Shown one piece after another: positions 57,701 to 64,000 of a stretch of 64,000 nucleotides of DNA. Numbering within the stretch: the first letter of the stretch is position 1; every line of letters starts with the position of its first letter. A program made the translations under genes and the position numbers. The notes beneath the pieces were generated by a model, which was given only the letters and a program-made list of their open reading frames with translations, was not told the DNA's origin and searched no databases. The DNA is from Microbispora rosea subsp. aerata (lineage in GTDB: Bacteria; Actinomycetota; Actinomycetes; Streptosporangiales; Streptosporangiaceae): NCBI RefSeq assembly GCF_014647835.1, contig NZ_BMPY01000014.1, forward strand, positions 41,835-105,834, written 5' to 3'.

Positions 57701-57973
57701 CGAGCCGACAGCGGCTTCCAGGCCGCGGCGAGCATCCGAGATCCCCAGCTGGGCGGCGTCACCGCCGCGGGCTTGCCGAAGCGAACGCCGAAGGCCAACC
57801 TGGTGCCCGGCTCGGTGGGCGCGGACGGCCCCGCCGCCGCGCCGCGTCCCCCGGTCTCGGCCGAGGCGGTACGCAACCGCCTGTCCAGCTTCCAGCAGGG
57901 TGTCAGGCGAGGCAGGGCCGAGACGGCCGGAGGTCTCGCCGGTGGGTCGGGTAAAGAGGAGGAGGGCTCGTGA
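54776..57973 (+). CDS. Conservon sensor kinase with nitrate/nitrite-sensing-like domain (CvnA), first copy
   Basis: 1065 residues: an N-terminal helix (LTALILAPTLVAVLLAGLRV), an external all-helical NIT-like sensor (about 60-340), a second helix (LVAGGLILALLVLVLVTTVL), HAMP (RPLRRLRAEALDIAG), a dimer helix with NMFVNLSRRTQTLVERQ-like sequence lacking a classical H-box, and an HATPase (HLLAELVENAIAFSP, DAGIGMSPEELAEI). About 350 C-terminal residues are disordered with repeats. In Streptomyces such kinases head four-gene operons whose products form a membrane complex resembling eukaryotic G-protein systems. The start is uncertain: ATG 54794 or 54743 are also possible. Confidence 0.88.
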   Translation: MAGPVSMEQSNTDNRRRRSRLSPRNWRVPTRLTALILAPTLVAVLLAGLRVVGSIDSLTAYQRTRSAAEYSVHLRDLAEQLALERDLFVWGGNSRRKFNIDGETELTRAQQRAAVDPLIRQVKADIEDITEDYGTRAVEQAQQLSSRIASLKGIRENGAPEDYSALIANILRLQDELGNNDDNAAILGNIRALGALAHAKEEVALQRAILTRELLERSQSFTTFELQDFLASQSRQQSYLATFYTEAPQAEASRLVTLLADKDVVNSELTKSWALTLGLQNQSLSRYRGRDRTAQQWFQNSTKAIEQMAAVEGRVSGLVQDRARELQSAEQRNALVAGGLILALLVLVLVTTVLIARSMVRPLRRLRAEALDIAGRRLPEIVRRMRESEDPEREVQVQPIAVDSTDEIGEVAQAFDEVHTQAVRLAAEESRLRANVNAMFVNLSRRTQTLVERQISLIDGLERGEEDGRRLADLFKLDHLATRMRRNSENLLVLAGHEPPRKRSQPARLVDVVRASLSEVEDYERVVVRIPRAIAIAGHAANDVVHLLAELVENAIAFSPRNTKVVVSSSPVEGGAVMLGVTDAGIGMSPEELAEINRRLAEPPTIDVSVSRRMGLFVVGRLALRHGIRVQLRRGDGAGVIAMVLFPAQLISNADQPVMPRPSAAIGQTSAGLPARQAYAEQDSPGSAPGSGSFETWSQGGRTAGGVGARRTPASGDNGLAASTTGANGLAGAGSNGAGRFAPFGAPTAEAQAAPAESWFTGHTGPQPMPGASGRTDGDTRRTAFDQPESSRPPASAGPAGLPQRGSTTGPTAFSPSSTGPAAFSPSGTGPTAFPQPGSPSSTGPTAFSPSSTGPAAFSPSGTASAEGAEQAGGPGGSGAFAGEDLASSTGPLPSVEDSPLERGDEFLPIFASVESAWFRRPSDTGPQAKPAARTGAEADAEGAGETTGEITRASGSASASGPAGATQGPIGWRSRADSGFQAAASIRDPQLGGVTAAGLPKRTPKANLVPGSVGADGPAAAPRPPVSAEAVRNRLSSFQQGVRRGRAETAGGLAGGSGKEEEGS
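57190..57365 (+). repeat. In-frame tandem repeat in the kinase tail
   Basis: A segment encoding TAFSPSSTGPAAFSPSGTG occurs at about 57196-57263 and again at about 57297-57364, with nearly identical DNA (about 68 bp, two or three substitutions) separated by a shorter partial unit. Length variation here would change only the disordered tail. Confidence 0.8.
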
Positions 57974-58389
57974 CTGAGCTGAGCGTGGAAGCACGCAGGT
58001 TCGACTGGCTGATCACCGAGTTCGTCAGCAACACGCCTGGCGTGGCGCACGCGGTGGTGGTCTCGTCGGACGGCCTGCGGCTGGCACAATCGGACGGCTT
58101 TCCGCCGGACCGCGCCGATCAGCTCGCCGCCGTCGCCGCCGGCCTGCTCAGCCTCACCGTCGGCGCCGCGCGCGTGTTCGAGGGAGGCGCGGTCACGCAG
58201 ACCGTCGTCGAGATGGCGCGAGGACTGCTGCTCGTGATGGCGATCAGCGACGGTTCCTGCCTGGCCGTTCTCGCCGCGCCGGACTGCGACATGGGCCTGG
58301 TGGCCTACCAGATGACCCTGCTCGTCGACCGGGCGGGTCAGGTGCTCACCCCGGCGCTGCGCGCCGAGCTGCAGACGTCGCGGCGATGA
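57970..58389 (+). CDS. Roadblock/LC7 protein (CvnB), first copy
   Basis: A 139-residue roadblock-fold protein (FDWLITEFVSNTPGVAHAVV, SSDGLRLAQSDGFPPDRADQ, LLSLTVGAARVFEGG). In conservons it is thought to act as a regulator of the small GTPase, like MglB. The GTG overlaps the kinase stop (GTGA). Followed after 15 bp by the DUF742 gene. Confidence 0.92.
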   Translation: MTELSVEARRFDWLITEFVSNTPGVAHAVVVSSDGLRLAQSDGFPPDRADQLAAVAAGLLSLTVGAARVFEGGAVTQTVVEMARGLLLVMAISDGSCLAVLAAPDCDMGLVAYQMTLLVDRAGQVLTPALRAELQTSRR

Positions 58390-58404
58390 CCGGGGGAGAG
58401 AGCC

Positions 58405-58764
58405 ATGCGTGATCGCGACGGGACAGAGGACGAGCCTCTGTTCCGTCCGTACGCCGTCACCGGTGGCCGAGCCGAGCCGCGTTACCACTTGGCGATGGAA
58501 ACCCTCGTATCATCGGTGGCCTTGAAGAGCAATGACTATTCCCTGCTCAGCCCCGAGCAGGAATCGATCATGATGCTATGTCGTACCGTACGATCGGTCG
58601 CGGAGATCTCGGCGCTGCTCCGGGTTCCGCTCGGCGTGGCCCGTGTGCTCATCGCCGACATGGCCGACGAGGGTCTGGTCCGCCTGCACATGCCGCAGCT
58701 GAACCAGGGACAGCCAGACCTCAACCTGCTCGAAAGGGTGCTCAGTGGACTACGCAGGCTCTAG
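58405..58764 (+). CDS. DUF742 protein (CvnC), first copy
   Basis: A 119-residue winged-helix-like protein of the DUF742 family: FRPYAVTGGRAEPRYHLAME, then LLSPEQESIMMLCRTVRSVA and ISALLRVPLGVARVLIADMA, ending in a LNLLERVLSGLRRL helix. It is one of the four conservon components and may contact DNA or the complex partners. Its end overlaps the GTPase gene by 20 bp. Confidence 0.92.
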   Translation: MRDRDGTEDEPLFRPYAVTGGRAEPRYHLAMETLVSSVALKSNDYSLLSPEQESIMMLCRTVRSVAEISALLRVPLGVARVLIADMADEGLVRLHMPQLNQGQPDLNLLERVLSGLRRL

Positions 58765-59329
58765 CCGTGGTCTTACCTCGACGAAGATCGTCGTGGCGGG
58801 TGGGTTCGGCGTCGGGAAGACGACCTTCGTCGGTGCCGTCTCCGAGATCCTTCCGCTGACGACCGAGGCCGTGATGACCGACGCCAGCGCGGGCATCGAC
58901 GACCTCGGGCTCACGCCGAACAAGACGACCACGACGGTCGCGATGGACTTCGGCCGGCTCTCGCTCGACCAGGACCTCATTCTCTATCTGTTCGGCACGC
59001 CGGGTCAGCACCGCTTCTGGTTCATGTGGGACGACCTCGTCCGCGGTGCCATCGGGGCGGTCGTGCTCGTCGACAGCCGCAGGCTCGCCGACTGCTTCCC
59101 GGCGATCGACTACTTCGAGGAGGCGCAGCTTCCGTTCCTGGTCGCGTTGAACGGCTGGGAGGGGCAGTTCCTCCACTCGGAGGAGGAGGTCCGCGAGGCG
59201 CTCTCGCTGCCCCCGCACGTCCCGATCGTCCGTACGGACGCGCGCTCGCGGGAGGCCGTCAAGTCCACGCTCATCAGCCTGGTCGAGTACGTGCTGACCG
59301 TCAGGGCCGCGTACGGCAAGCCCTACTGA
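58745..59329 (+). CDS. Small GTPase of the conservon (CvnD/MglA-like), first copy
   Basis: A 194-residue Ras-like GTP-binding protein. P-loop is GGFGVGKTTFVGAVSE, switch 2 LFGTPGQHRFWFMWDDLV, and the guanine-specificity loop is ALNGWEGQ, not the classical NKxD, as in bacterial MglA-related proteins. It would switch the membrane complex. It starts inside the DUF742 gene (20-bp overlap). The operon ends at a strong hairpin about 50 bp downstream. Confidence 0.93.
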   Translation: MDYAGSSRGLTSTKIVVAGGFGVGKTTFVGAVSEILPLTTEAVMTDASAGIDDLGLTPNKTTTTVAMDFGRLSLDQDLILYLFGTPGQHRFWFMWDDLVRGAIGAVVLVDSRRLADCFPAIDYFEEAQLPFLVALNGWEGQFLHSEEEVREALSLPPHVPIVRTDARSREAVKSTLISLVEYVLTVRAAYGKPY

Positions 59330-59379
59330 GCCTGGAAGACACCCCGTGTCCCCGACAGACCGCGCCCCCGAGAGGGGCT

Positions 59380-59417
59380 CCGCGAGGGCGGTACCCCGGC
59401 GGGTGCCGCCCTCGCGG
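59380..59417 (+). terminator. Strong hairpin ending the first conservon
   Basis: Arms 59380-59395 (ccgcgagggcggtacc) and 59402-59417 pair over 16 bp with one G-U wobble and a 6-nt loop. It lies 50 bp after the GTPase stop. No U-tail. Confidence 0.7.
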
Positions 59418-59914
59418 CATCCGGCCCCGGCACCGAGCCGCGATCCCCGCATGCCGGCCCCCGGCCGTGCCCCGATCTCCTGCCCGCATCGGTACGCCTC
59501 GCCCTGGCCGGCGCCGGAGACGCGGCGCCGCGTCGGGCCCCGCCACGTGCGGCCCGGACGGCCCGCCGCCGCGCCGCCGCCCCGGCCACGGCGCTCGCCC
59601 GCGGGCCCGCGGTCCCCTCGCGCTTCGATCTACGCCGGTGACATCCGGAGTCAGGCCCGTGACGTGCGGTATTCGCCGGACGCTTCCCTAGCCAGCAGGG
59701 CAGAATTTGGTATTGATGACGACCCGATATTTACCCAAATAACATCATCAACATGCCTGTCTAGGCTGTTTGTGCACGGGTGTTCGGTTGGCCTCCATGG
59801 TGTCGGTGTGCTGCAATTACCCTCGCCTGCAGGACGTCTCGCACGTCACGCCAGCCCCATCCGTGCTGAGACACTTCCCCCTGTGCGCACATACGGCGAG
59901 AGGTTGCAAAGCCT
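59418..59914. other. Intergenic region before the second conservon, AT-rich dyad
   Basis: The first 250 bp are GC-rich with no gene. Around 59700-59760 the sequence is markedly AT-rich (gatatttacccaaataac) and contains an inverted repeat ttgatga (59713-59719) / tcatcaa (59745-59751). This is the likely promoter and regulator-binding region of the second conservon. Confidence 0.5.
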
Positions 59915-62900
59915 GTGACGACACAAGACCCCCGGACCGACGAGAGCCCCGGGACCGGGGTTCCGGCTGAGCAGGAGCCCGACGAGGGGAGCCGTTTTCT
60001 CCTGCGCAACTGGCGCGTGCGCTCCAGGCTTGTGGCGCTGATCCTCATCCCGACCCTGGCGGCGCTGCTGCTCGGCGGCCTGCGGGTCGTCACCTCAATC
60101 AACACAGCGTCCGAGTACCAGCAGATCAGCGACCTGGCGCGGCTCGTGGACAAGGTCGCCGGCCTCACCCACGAACTGCAGTCGGAACGCGACCGGACCG
60201 CCTGGAACGCGACGATCGGCCGTCCGGCGAAGGCGACGGCGGCGGTCAAGGCGCAGATCATCCTCACCAACAAGGCGGCCACCGCGGTCCGCGAACTGGC
60301 CAACGAGGTCAGGACCAAGGTGAGCAGCCGCGCCTCCGCCGAGATCGACCACATCCTGAACCGCCTGGACGGCGTGGAGTCCCTGCGCAGCCAGGCCATG
60401 AACGGAAACCTGCTGCCGGGCGCCGTGCTCGACCAGTACGGCCTCGTCATCGACACCCTGCTGGCCCTGCAGGACGAGCTGGCCAAGAGCACGCAGGACG
60501 ACCGGCTCGCGGCCTCGGCCGTCACGCTGGCCGCGCTCGCCCGCGCCAAGGAGAACGCCTCCGTGCAGCGCGGCCTGCTGACCACGGTGCTGCCCAACAC
60601 CCGCTTCGAGCAGGCCCAGCTGCAGGAGTTCCTCGGCGCCGTGTCCGCCGAGGAGAGCGAGCTGCGCGCCTTCCGCAAGACCGCCACCCCCGAGGAACGC
60701 GCCGACTACGACAACACGGTCACCGGCGACAAGGTCGACCAGGCGGAGTTCCTCCGCACGCTGGTGCTCGACCGCGCCAACGCGGGCTTCCCGCTCAGGG
60801 GCTTCGACCAGTCGGCGCGCGACGACACCCGCCTCTGGTACGACGCGGCGTCGCAGCCCATCAACCGGATGCGCACCGTCGAGGCCAAGCTGACCTCCGC
60901 CATCGCGGCGCGGAGCGAGTCGCTCAAGGACGACGAGCAGCAGCGGGCCATCGTCGTGGCCATCGCCGTCGCCCTCCTGCTGATCGCGGTGCTGCTCGTC
61001 ACCACCGGCGTCGCCCGCTCGCTCGTACGTCCCCTGCGGCGGCTGCGCAGCGAGGCGCTGGAGATCGCCGGTCACCGCCTCCCCGACACGGTGCAGAAGC
61101 TGCGGGAGGCCGGCGACGCCGCGGAGGTCCCGCCCATCGCCCCGATCCAGGTGGTCGGCCGCGACGAGATCGGCGAAGTCGCGCGGGCCTTCGACGAGGT
61201 CCACCGCGAGGCGATCCGGCTGGCGGGCGACGAGGCCCGGCTGCGCAGCAACGTCAACGCGATGTTCGTGAACCTGTCGCGGCGTACGCAGACGCTGGTG
61301 GAACGCCAGCTGTCCCTGATCGAGGGCCTGGAGCAGGGCGAGCAGGACGAGCAGCGGCTCGCGAACCTGTTCAAGCTCGACCACCTGGCGACCCGCATGC
61401 GCCGCAACAGTGAGAACCTCCTGGTTCTCGCCGGGCAGGAGCCCGCGCGCCGCTGGGGCCAGCCGGTGCCGATCGTCGACGTCGTGCGCGCCTCCCTGTC
61501 GGAGGTCGAGAACTACGAGCGCGTCGACCTCCAGGTGCAGGCCGGCGCGTCGGTCGTCGGCCAGTCGGTCAACGACGTCGTGCACCTCGTGGCCGAGCTG
61601 GTGGAGAACGCCATCTCCTTCTCGCCTCGCGACACCAAGGTCACCGTGTCGAGCAACCGCATCGACGGCGGCGGGCTGATCATCTCCGTCAGCGACCAGG
61701 GCATCGGCATGACGCCCGAGGAGCTGGCCCAGACCAACTACCGCCTCGCCAACCCGCCGGTCGTGGACGTGTCGGTGTCCCGCCGCATGGGCCTGTTCGT
61801 GGTCGGCCGCCTGGCGCTGCGCCACGGCATCCGCGTGCAGCTGCGCCAGCAGGACACCGGCGGCCTGACGGCCATGGTGCTGCTGCCCGAGGCGCTGCTG
61901 GCCCACACGGGCCCGGCGTTCCCCGGCGTGCCGGGCATGCCGCAGCCCGAGACCAGCCCGATGTCGGCGGTGGGAACCGGCCCGCAGTTCGGCGCCCCCA
62001 TGTTCGGCAACGCGCCCGCTCTCGCCGGCCCCACGTCGTTCGAGGGCACGCCGCGCACGCCGGTGTTCGGCGCGGACGCGCCCGGCATCGCCACCCCCGG
62101 CGCGGACCCCTTCGAGCGCGGGCCCTTCGAGTCCTTCCCTCGGGAGACCGTCGGCTTCGATCCCGACCCGTTCTCCCGCAACCCCTTCGAGCCGCCGCCG
62201 GGCCGCAACGCCGACGCCGATCCGTTCGCGCGCAACCCCTTCGACACCGGAGGCTTCGGCCAGGGTGGTCAGTCCGACCCGTTCGCCCGCAGCCCGTTCG
62301 AGTCCGGGCCGTTCGACCGGGCGACCCTCGACAAGACGTCGTCCGAGCGGGATCCGTTCGAGACCACGACCTTCGACTCGGGACCGTTCGACGCCAGCCC
62401 CTTCGACACCAACCCCTTCAGCCGGGGTCATGTCGGCGAGGCCCCCGTGGACACGCCCTGGCCCGGCCACCTGCCGCCGCCGGGAGGCGGCTCCTGGCCC
62501 GACAGCGCCCCGCAGGACGGCGACGCCGGCTGGCCCGGACGCGGCGGCCGCGGCGCCTTCGAGGGCGACGACAACACCGGCCCGCTGCCGGTGGTGCGGA
62601 ACTCGCCGCTGGAGTCGGAGGAGGAGTATCTCCCGATTTTCGCCGCGGTCGAGTCGGACTGGTTCAAGAAGGCCGACGTCCCGCCGAAGAAGGGCGACTC
62701 CGACGGCGAGTCCTCGACGGAGCCCAGGAGCTGGTCGTCCCCGGCGGACGCCGGCTGGCAGGCGGCCAAGGCGGCCAGCGAGCCGACCCTGGGCGGGATC
62801 ACCTCGTCCGGCCTGCCCAAGCGGGTGCCGAAGGCGAACCTGGTGCCCGGATCGGCCACGGTTCCCACTCCCTCCGCAGAGCCCTCTGCGGCAGCGGCGG

Positions 62901-63082
62901 CTTCCCCGCCGCCTCCGCCCTTGCTCTCGCCCGAGCGGGTGCGTAGCAGGCTCTCCAGCTTCCAGCAGGGCATCCGGCAGGGCCGGGCGGTCGCCCGCGG
63001 GGAGGCCGGAGAGGACCAGGGATACCCCGGGGCGGCGCCCCTGGGCATGCCCGATGCCCAGGACAGTGAGAAGGAGGACTGA
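59915..63082 (+). CDS. Conservon sensor kinase with nitrate/nitrite-sensing-like domain (CvnA), second copy
   Basis: A 1055-residue paralogue of the kinase at 54.8 kb with the same order: first helix (LVALILIPTLAALLLGGLRV), NIT-like external domain, second helix (VVAIAVALLLIAVLLVTTGV), HAMP (RPLRRLRSEALEIAGHRL), dimer helix and HATPase (HLVAELVENAISFSP, DQGIGMTPEELAQT). The disordered tail is rich in DPFARNPF-type repeats (about 62100-62430), unlike the first copy. It ends in the same conserved LSSFQQGIRQGRA motif as the first copy, so that motif may bind a shared partner. GTG 59915 has GAGAGG upstream. Confidence 0.88.
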   Translation: MTTQDPRTDESPGTGVPAEQEPDEGSRFLLRNWRVRSRLVALILIPTLAALLLGGLRVVTSINTASEYQQISDLARLVDKVAGLTHELQSERDRTAWNATIGRPAKATAAVKAQIILTNKAATAVRELANEVRTKVSSRASAEIDHILNRLDGVESLRSQAMNGNLLPGAVLDQYGLVIDTLLALQDELAKSTQDDRLAASAVTLAALARAKENASVQRGLLTTVLPNTRFEQAQLQEFLGAVSAEESELRAFRKTATPEERADYDNTVTGDKVDQAEFLRTLVLDRANAGFPLRGFDQSARDDTRLWYDAASQPINRMRTVEAKLTSAIAARSESLKDDEQQRAIVVAIAVALLLIAVLLVTTGVARSLVRPLRRLRSEALEIAGHRLPDTVQKLREAGDAAEVPPIAPIQVVGRDEIGEVARAFDEVHREAIRLAGDEARLRSNVNAMFVNLSRRTQTLVERQLSLIEGLEQGEQDEQRLANLFKLDHLATRMRRNSENLLVLAGQEPARRWGQPVPIVDVVRASLSEVENYERVDLQVQAGASVVGQSVNDVVHLVAELVENAISFSPRDTKVTVSSNRIDGGGLIISVSDQGIGMTPEELAQTNYRLANPPVVDVSVSRRMGLFVVGRLALRHGIRVQLRQQDTGGLTAMVLLPEALLAHTGPAFPGVPGMPQPETSPMSAVGTGPQFGAPMFGNAPALAGPTSFEGTPRTPVFGADAPGIATPGADPFERGPFESFPRETVGFDPDPFSRNPFEPPPGRNADADPFARNPFDTGGFGQGGQSDPFARSPFESGPFDRATLDKTSSERDPFETTTFDSGPFDASPFDTNPFSRGHVGEAPVDTPWPGHLPPPGGGSWPDSAPQDGDAGWPGRGGRGAFEGDDNTGPLPVVRNSPLESEEEYLPIFAAVESDWFKKADVPPKKGDSDGESSTEPRSWSSPADAGWQAAKAASEPTLGGITSSGLPKRVPKANLVPGSATVPTPSAEPSAAAAASPPPPPLLSPERVRSRLSSFQQGIRQGRAVARGEAGEDQGYPGAAPLGMPDAQDSEKED

Positions 63083-63504
63083 TGAGGGAAATGAGCCAGG
63101 CCGCACGCGGCATCAACTGGTTGATCACAGATTTCGTGAACAACGTGCCGGGTGTGGCGCACACCGTGGTGGTGTCGGCGGACGGGTTGCCTCTGGCGTT
63201 CTCGGACGGGTTTCCCAAGGACCGGGCGGATCAGCTGGCCGCGGTGGCGGCGGGGTTGATCAGTCTGACGCAGGGTGCGTCGCGGGTGTTCGAGGGTGGC
63301 CCGGTGACGCAGACGGTGGTGGAGATGCAGCGGGGGTTGTTGCTGATCATGTCGATCAGTGACGGGTCCTGTCTTGCGGTGCTCGCGGCGGCCGATTCCG
63401 ATCTGGGTCTGGTGGCGTATCAGATGACGTTGCTGGTGGAGCGGGCGGGTCAGGTGCTGACGCCCGCGGTCCGCGCCGAACTCCAGGCCTCTCACCCGCG
63501 GTGA
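63082..63504 (+). CDS. Roadblock/LC7 protein (CvnB), second copy
   Basis: 140 residues, clearly paralogous to the first copy (INWLITDFVNNVPGVAHTVV, ISLTQGASRVFEGG, MSISDGSCLAVLAAADSDLG). The ATG overlaps the kinase stop (TGATG). From about 63150 to 63465 its codons end mostly in G or T (ggg ttg, ggt gtg), unlike the C-ending style of its own ends and of the kinase, which suggests a recombined segment. Confidence 0.92.
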   Translation: MREMSQAARGINWLITDFVNNVPGVAHTVVVSADGLPLAFSDGFPKDRADQLAAVAAGLISLTQGASRVFEGGPVTQTVVEMQRGLLLIMSISDGSCLAVLAAADSDLGLVAYQMTLLVERAGQVLTPAVRAELQASHPR

Positions 63505-63625
63505 CGGACGGCTCCGCGAAGTGAGGCATGCGGTGGAGGACAGATCGGGGAAGAGGCCCTGAGGGCGGAGCGGCCGGTGCGGCCGTCGGGTTCCGGAGCG
63601 AGAGCGAAAAGGTCAGGAGGACGCT

Positions 63626-64000
63626 GTGGCAGGCGGCGGCTGGAACAACGAGGCCTATCCGCCGGTGGACGACTCCCACCGGCAGTACGGCGGCACGACC
63701 CCCGTCCCGGCGCCGGCGCCGACGGAGCAAAGCTCACTCGTGCGGCCGTACGCGGTCACCGGTGGACGCACGGCACCGCGGCTCCAGCTCGCGATGGAGG
63801 CGCTCGTGTCCTCCGCCACGGTCATGCATCAGGACCTTTCCACGCTCACCCCGGAACGTCAGGCGATCTTCACGCTGTGCCGTCAGGTGCGGTCGGTGGC
63901 GGAGGTGTCGGCGTTGCTGCGGATTCCGCTGGGTGTGGTTCGCGTGGTGATCGCGGACATGGCGGCGGAGGGGCTGGTGCATGTGCATCAGCCGCAGTTG
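63626..64000 (+). CDS. DUF742 protein (CvnC), second copy, 3' end beyond window
   Basis: 125 visible codons from GTG 63626, which follows AGGAGG. An N-terminal Pro-rich extension (AGGGWNNEAYPPVDDSHRQ) precedes the DUF742 core (VRPYAVTGGRTAPRLQLAME, FTLCRQVRSVAEVSALL, IADMAAEGLVHVHQPQL). It is longer at the N-terminus than the first copy. The GTPase gene should follow outside the window. The last 120 bp share the unusual G/T-ending codon style of the roadblock gene. Confidence 0.9.
   Translation, partial: MAGGGWNNEAYPPVDDSHRQYGGTTPVPAPAPTEQSSLVRPYAVTGGRTAPRLQLAMEALVSSATVMHQDLSTLTPERQAIFTLCRQVRSVAEVSALLRIPLGVVRVVIADMAAEGLVHVHQPQL

Noticed and set aside
54539-57994. A 1151-codon minus-strand frame across the first conservon kinase
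   Set aside because: It is an antisense shadow of a clearly recognisable kinase and shows no domain of its own.

Overview
The window is about 70% GC or higher, with densely packed genes, many GTG starts and a typical actinomycete gene set: ClpS with a DUF2017 neighbour, Mec/CysO/CysM cysteine synthesis, DUF3618, a SARP regulator, and two 'conservons' (sensor kinase, roadblock, DUF742, small GTPase). It reads as a chromosomal core segment of a filamentous actinomycete. A member of the Streptosporangiales is my guess from gene content and style; the sequence itself does not prove it. I saw no integrase, transposase, insertion sequence, CRISPR array or phage module.

Layout. 0-4.7 kb: NAD salvage (pncA partial, pncB), divergent clpS and DUF2017, then the sulfur-carrier cysteine pathway mec, cysO, cysM. 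4.7-12.4 kb: a DUF3352 membrane protein, a thioesterase, the compact run murI, MBL hydrolase, rph, rdgB, and a membrane-anchored molybdopterin oxidoreductase. 12.5-16.8 kb: a long repeat-rich protein ending in a papain-fold (Tox-PL-like) domain, and an alpha/beta hydrolase divergent from a TetR regulator. 17-22.3 kb: a two-component system with a MacB/FtsX-type ABC exporter. 22.4-25.4 kb: a Pro/Gly-rich membrane protein, an unusual HNH-nuclease reading frame that runs through a tRNA gene into a ribbon-helix-helix-like tail, a Bcp peroxiredoxin and a DUF3618 protein. 25.7-29.7 kb: a PLP deaminase/aldolase, a DUF6286/AmaP-like pair and a glycosyltransferase-like membrane protein. 30.2-33.3 kb: sdaA, gcvH, gcvT behind a tandem glycine riboswitch. 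33.5-40.1 kb: a SARP regulator and a gamma-glutamylation catabolic operon (glutamine-synthetase-like ligase, aldehyde dehydrogenase, SDR, class I amidase) divergent from a GntR/FadR regulator. 40.6-45.6 kb: membrane protein, nucleotidyltransferase-like protein, and a DrrAB-type ABC exporter with a PadR regulator. 45.7-49.1 kb: an SDR, hutF and hutI. 49.3-54.6 kb: a group-2 sigma factor and the nitrogen operon amtB-glnB-glnD behind GlnR-like boxes. 54.7-64 kb: two tandem conservons, the second cut by the window edge.

How the genes fit together. Nitrogen and one-carbon metabolism recur: ammonium uptake and PII control, histidine breakdown (hutF, hutI), glutamylated amine breakdown, glycine cleavage and serine deamination. 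If the ligase acts on ethanolamine, the operon at 35-39 kb would release glutamate and glycine, which the neighbouring glycine-responsive operon could consume; that link is an inference.

The two most unusual signals are these. First, the HNH/tRNA/ribbon-helix-helix composite at 23.6-24.4 kb carries a tRNA with a UAG (Leu-type) anticodon but a short variable arm. Second, degenerate tandem-repeat arrays with periods of 15-21 bp start at or beside the stop codons of several unrelated genes. Start sites were chosen by ribosome-binding site, overlap with the upstream stop and family length; several are GTG and remain uncertain by a few codons.
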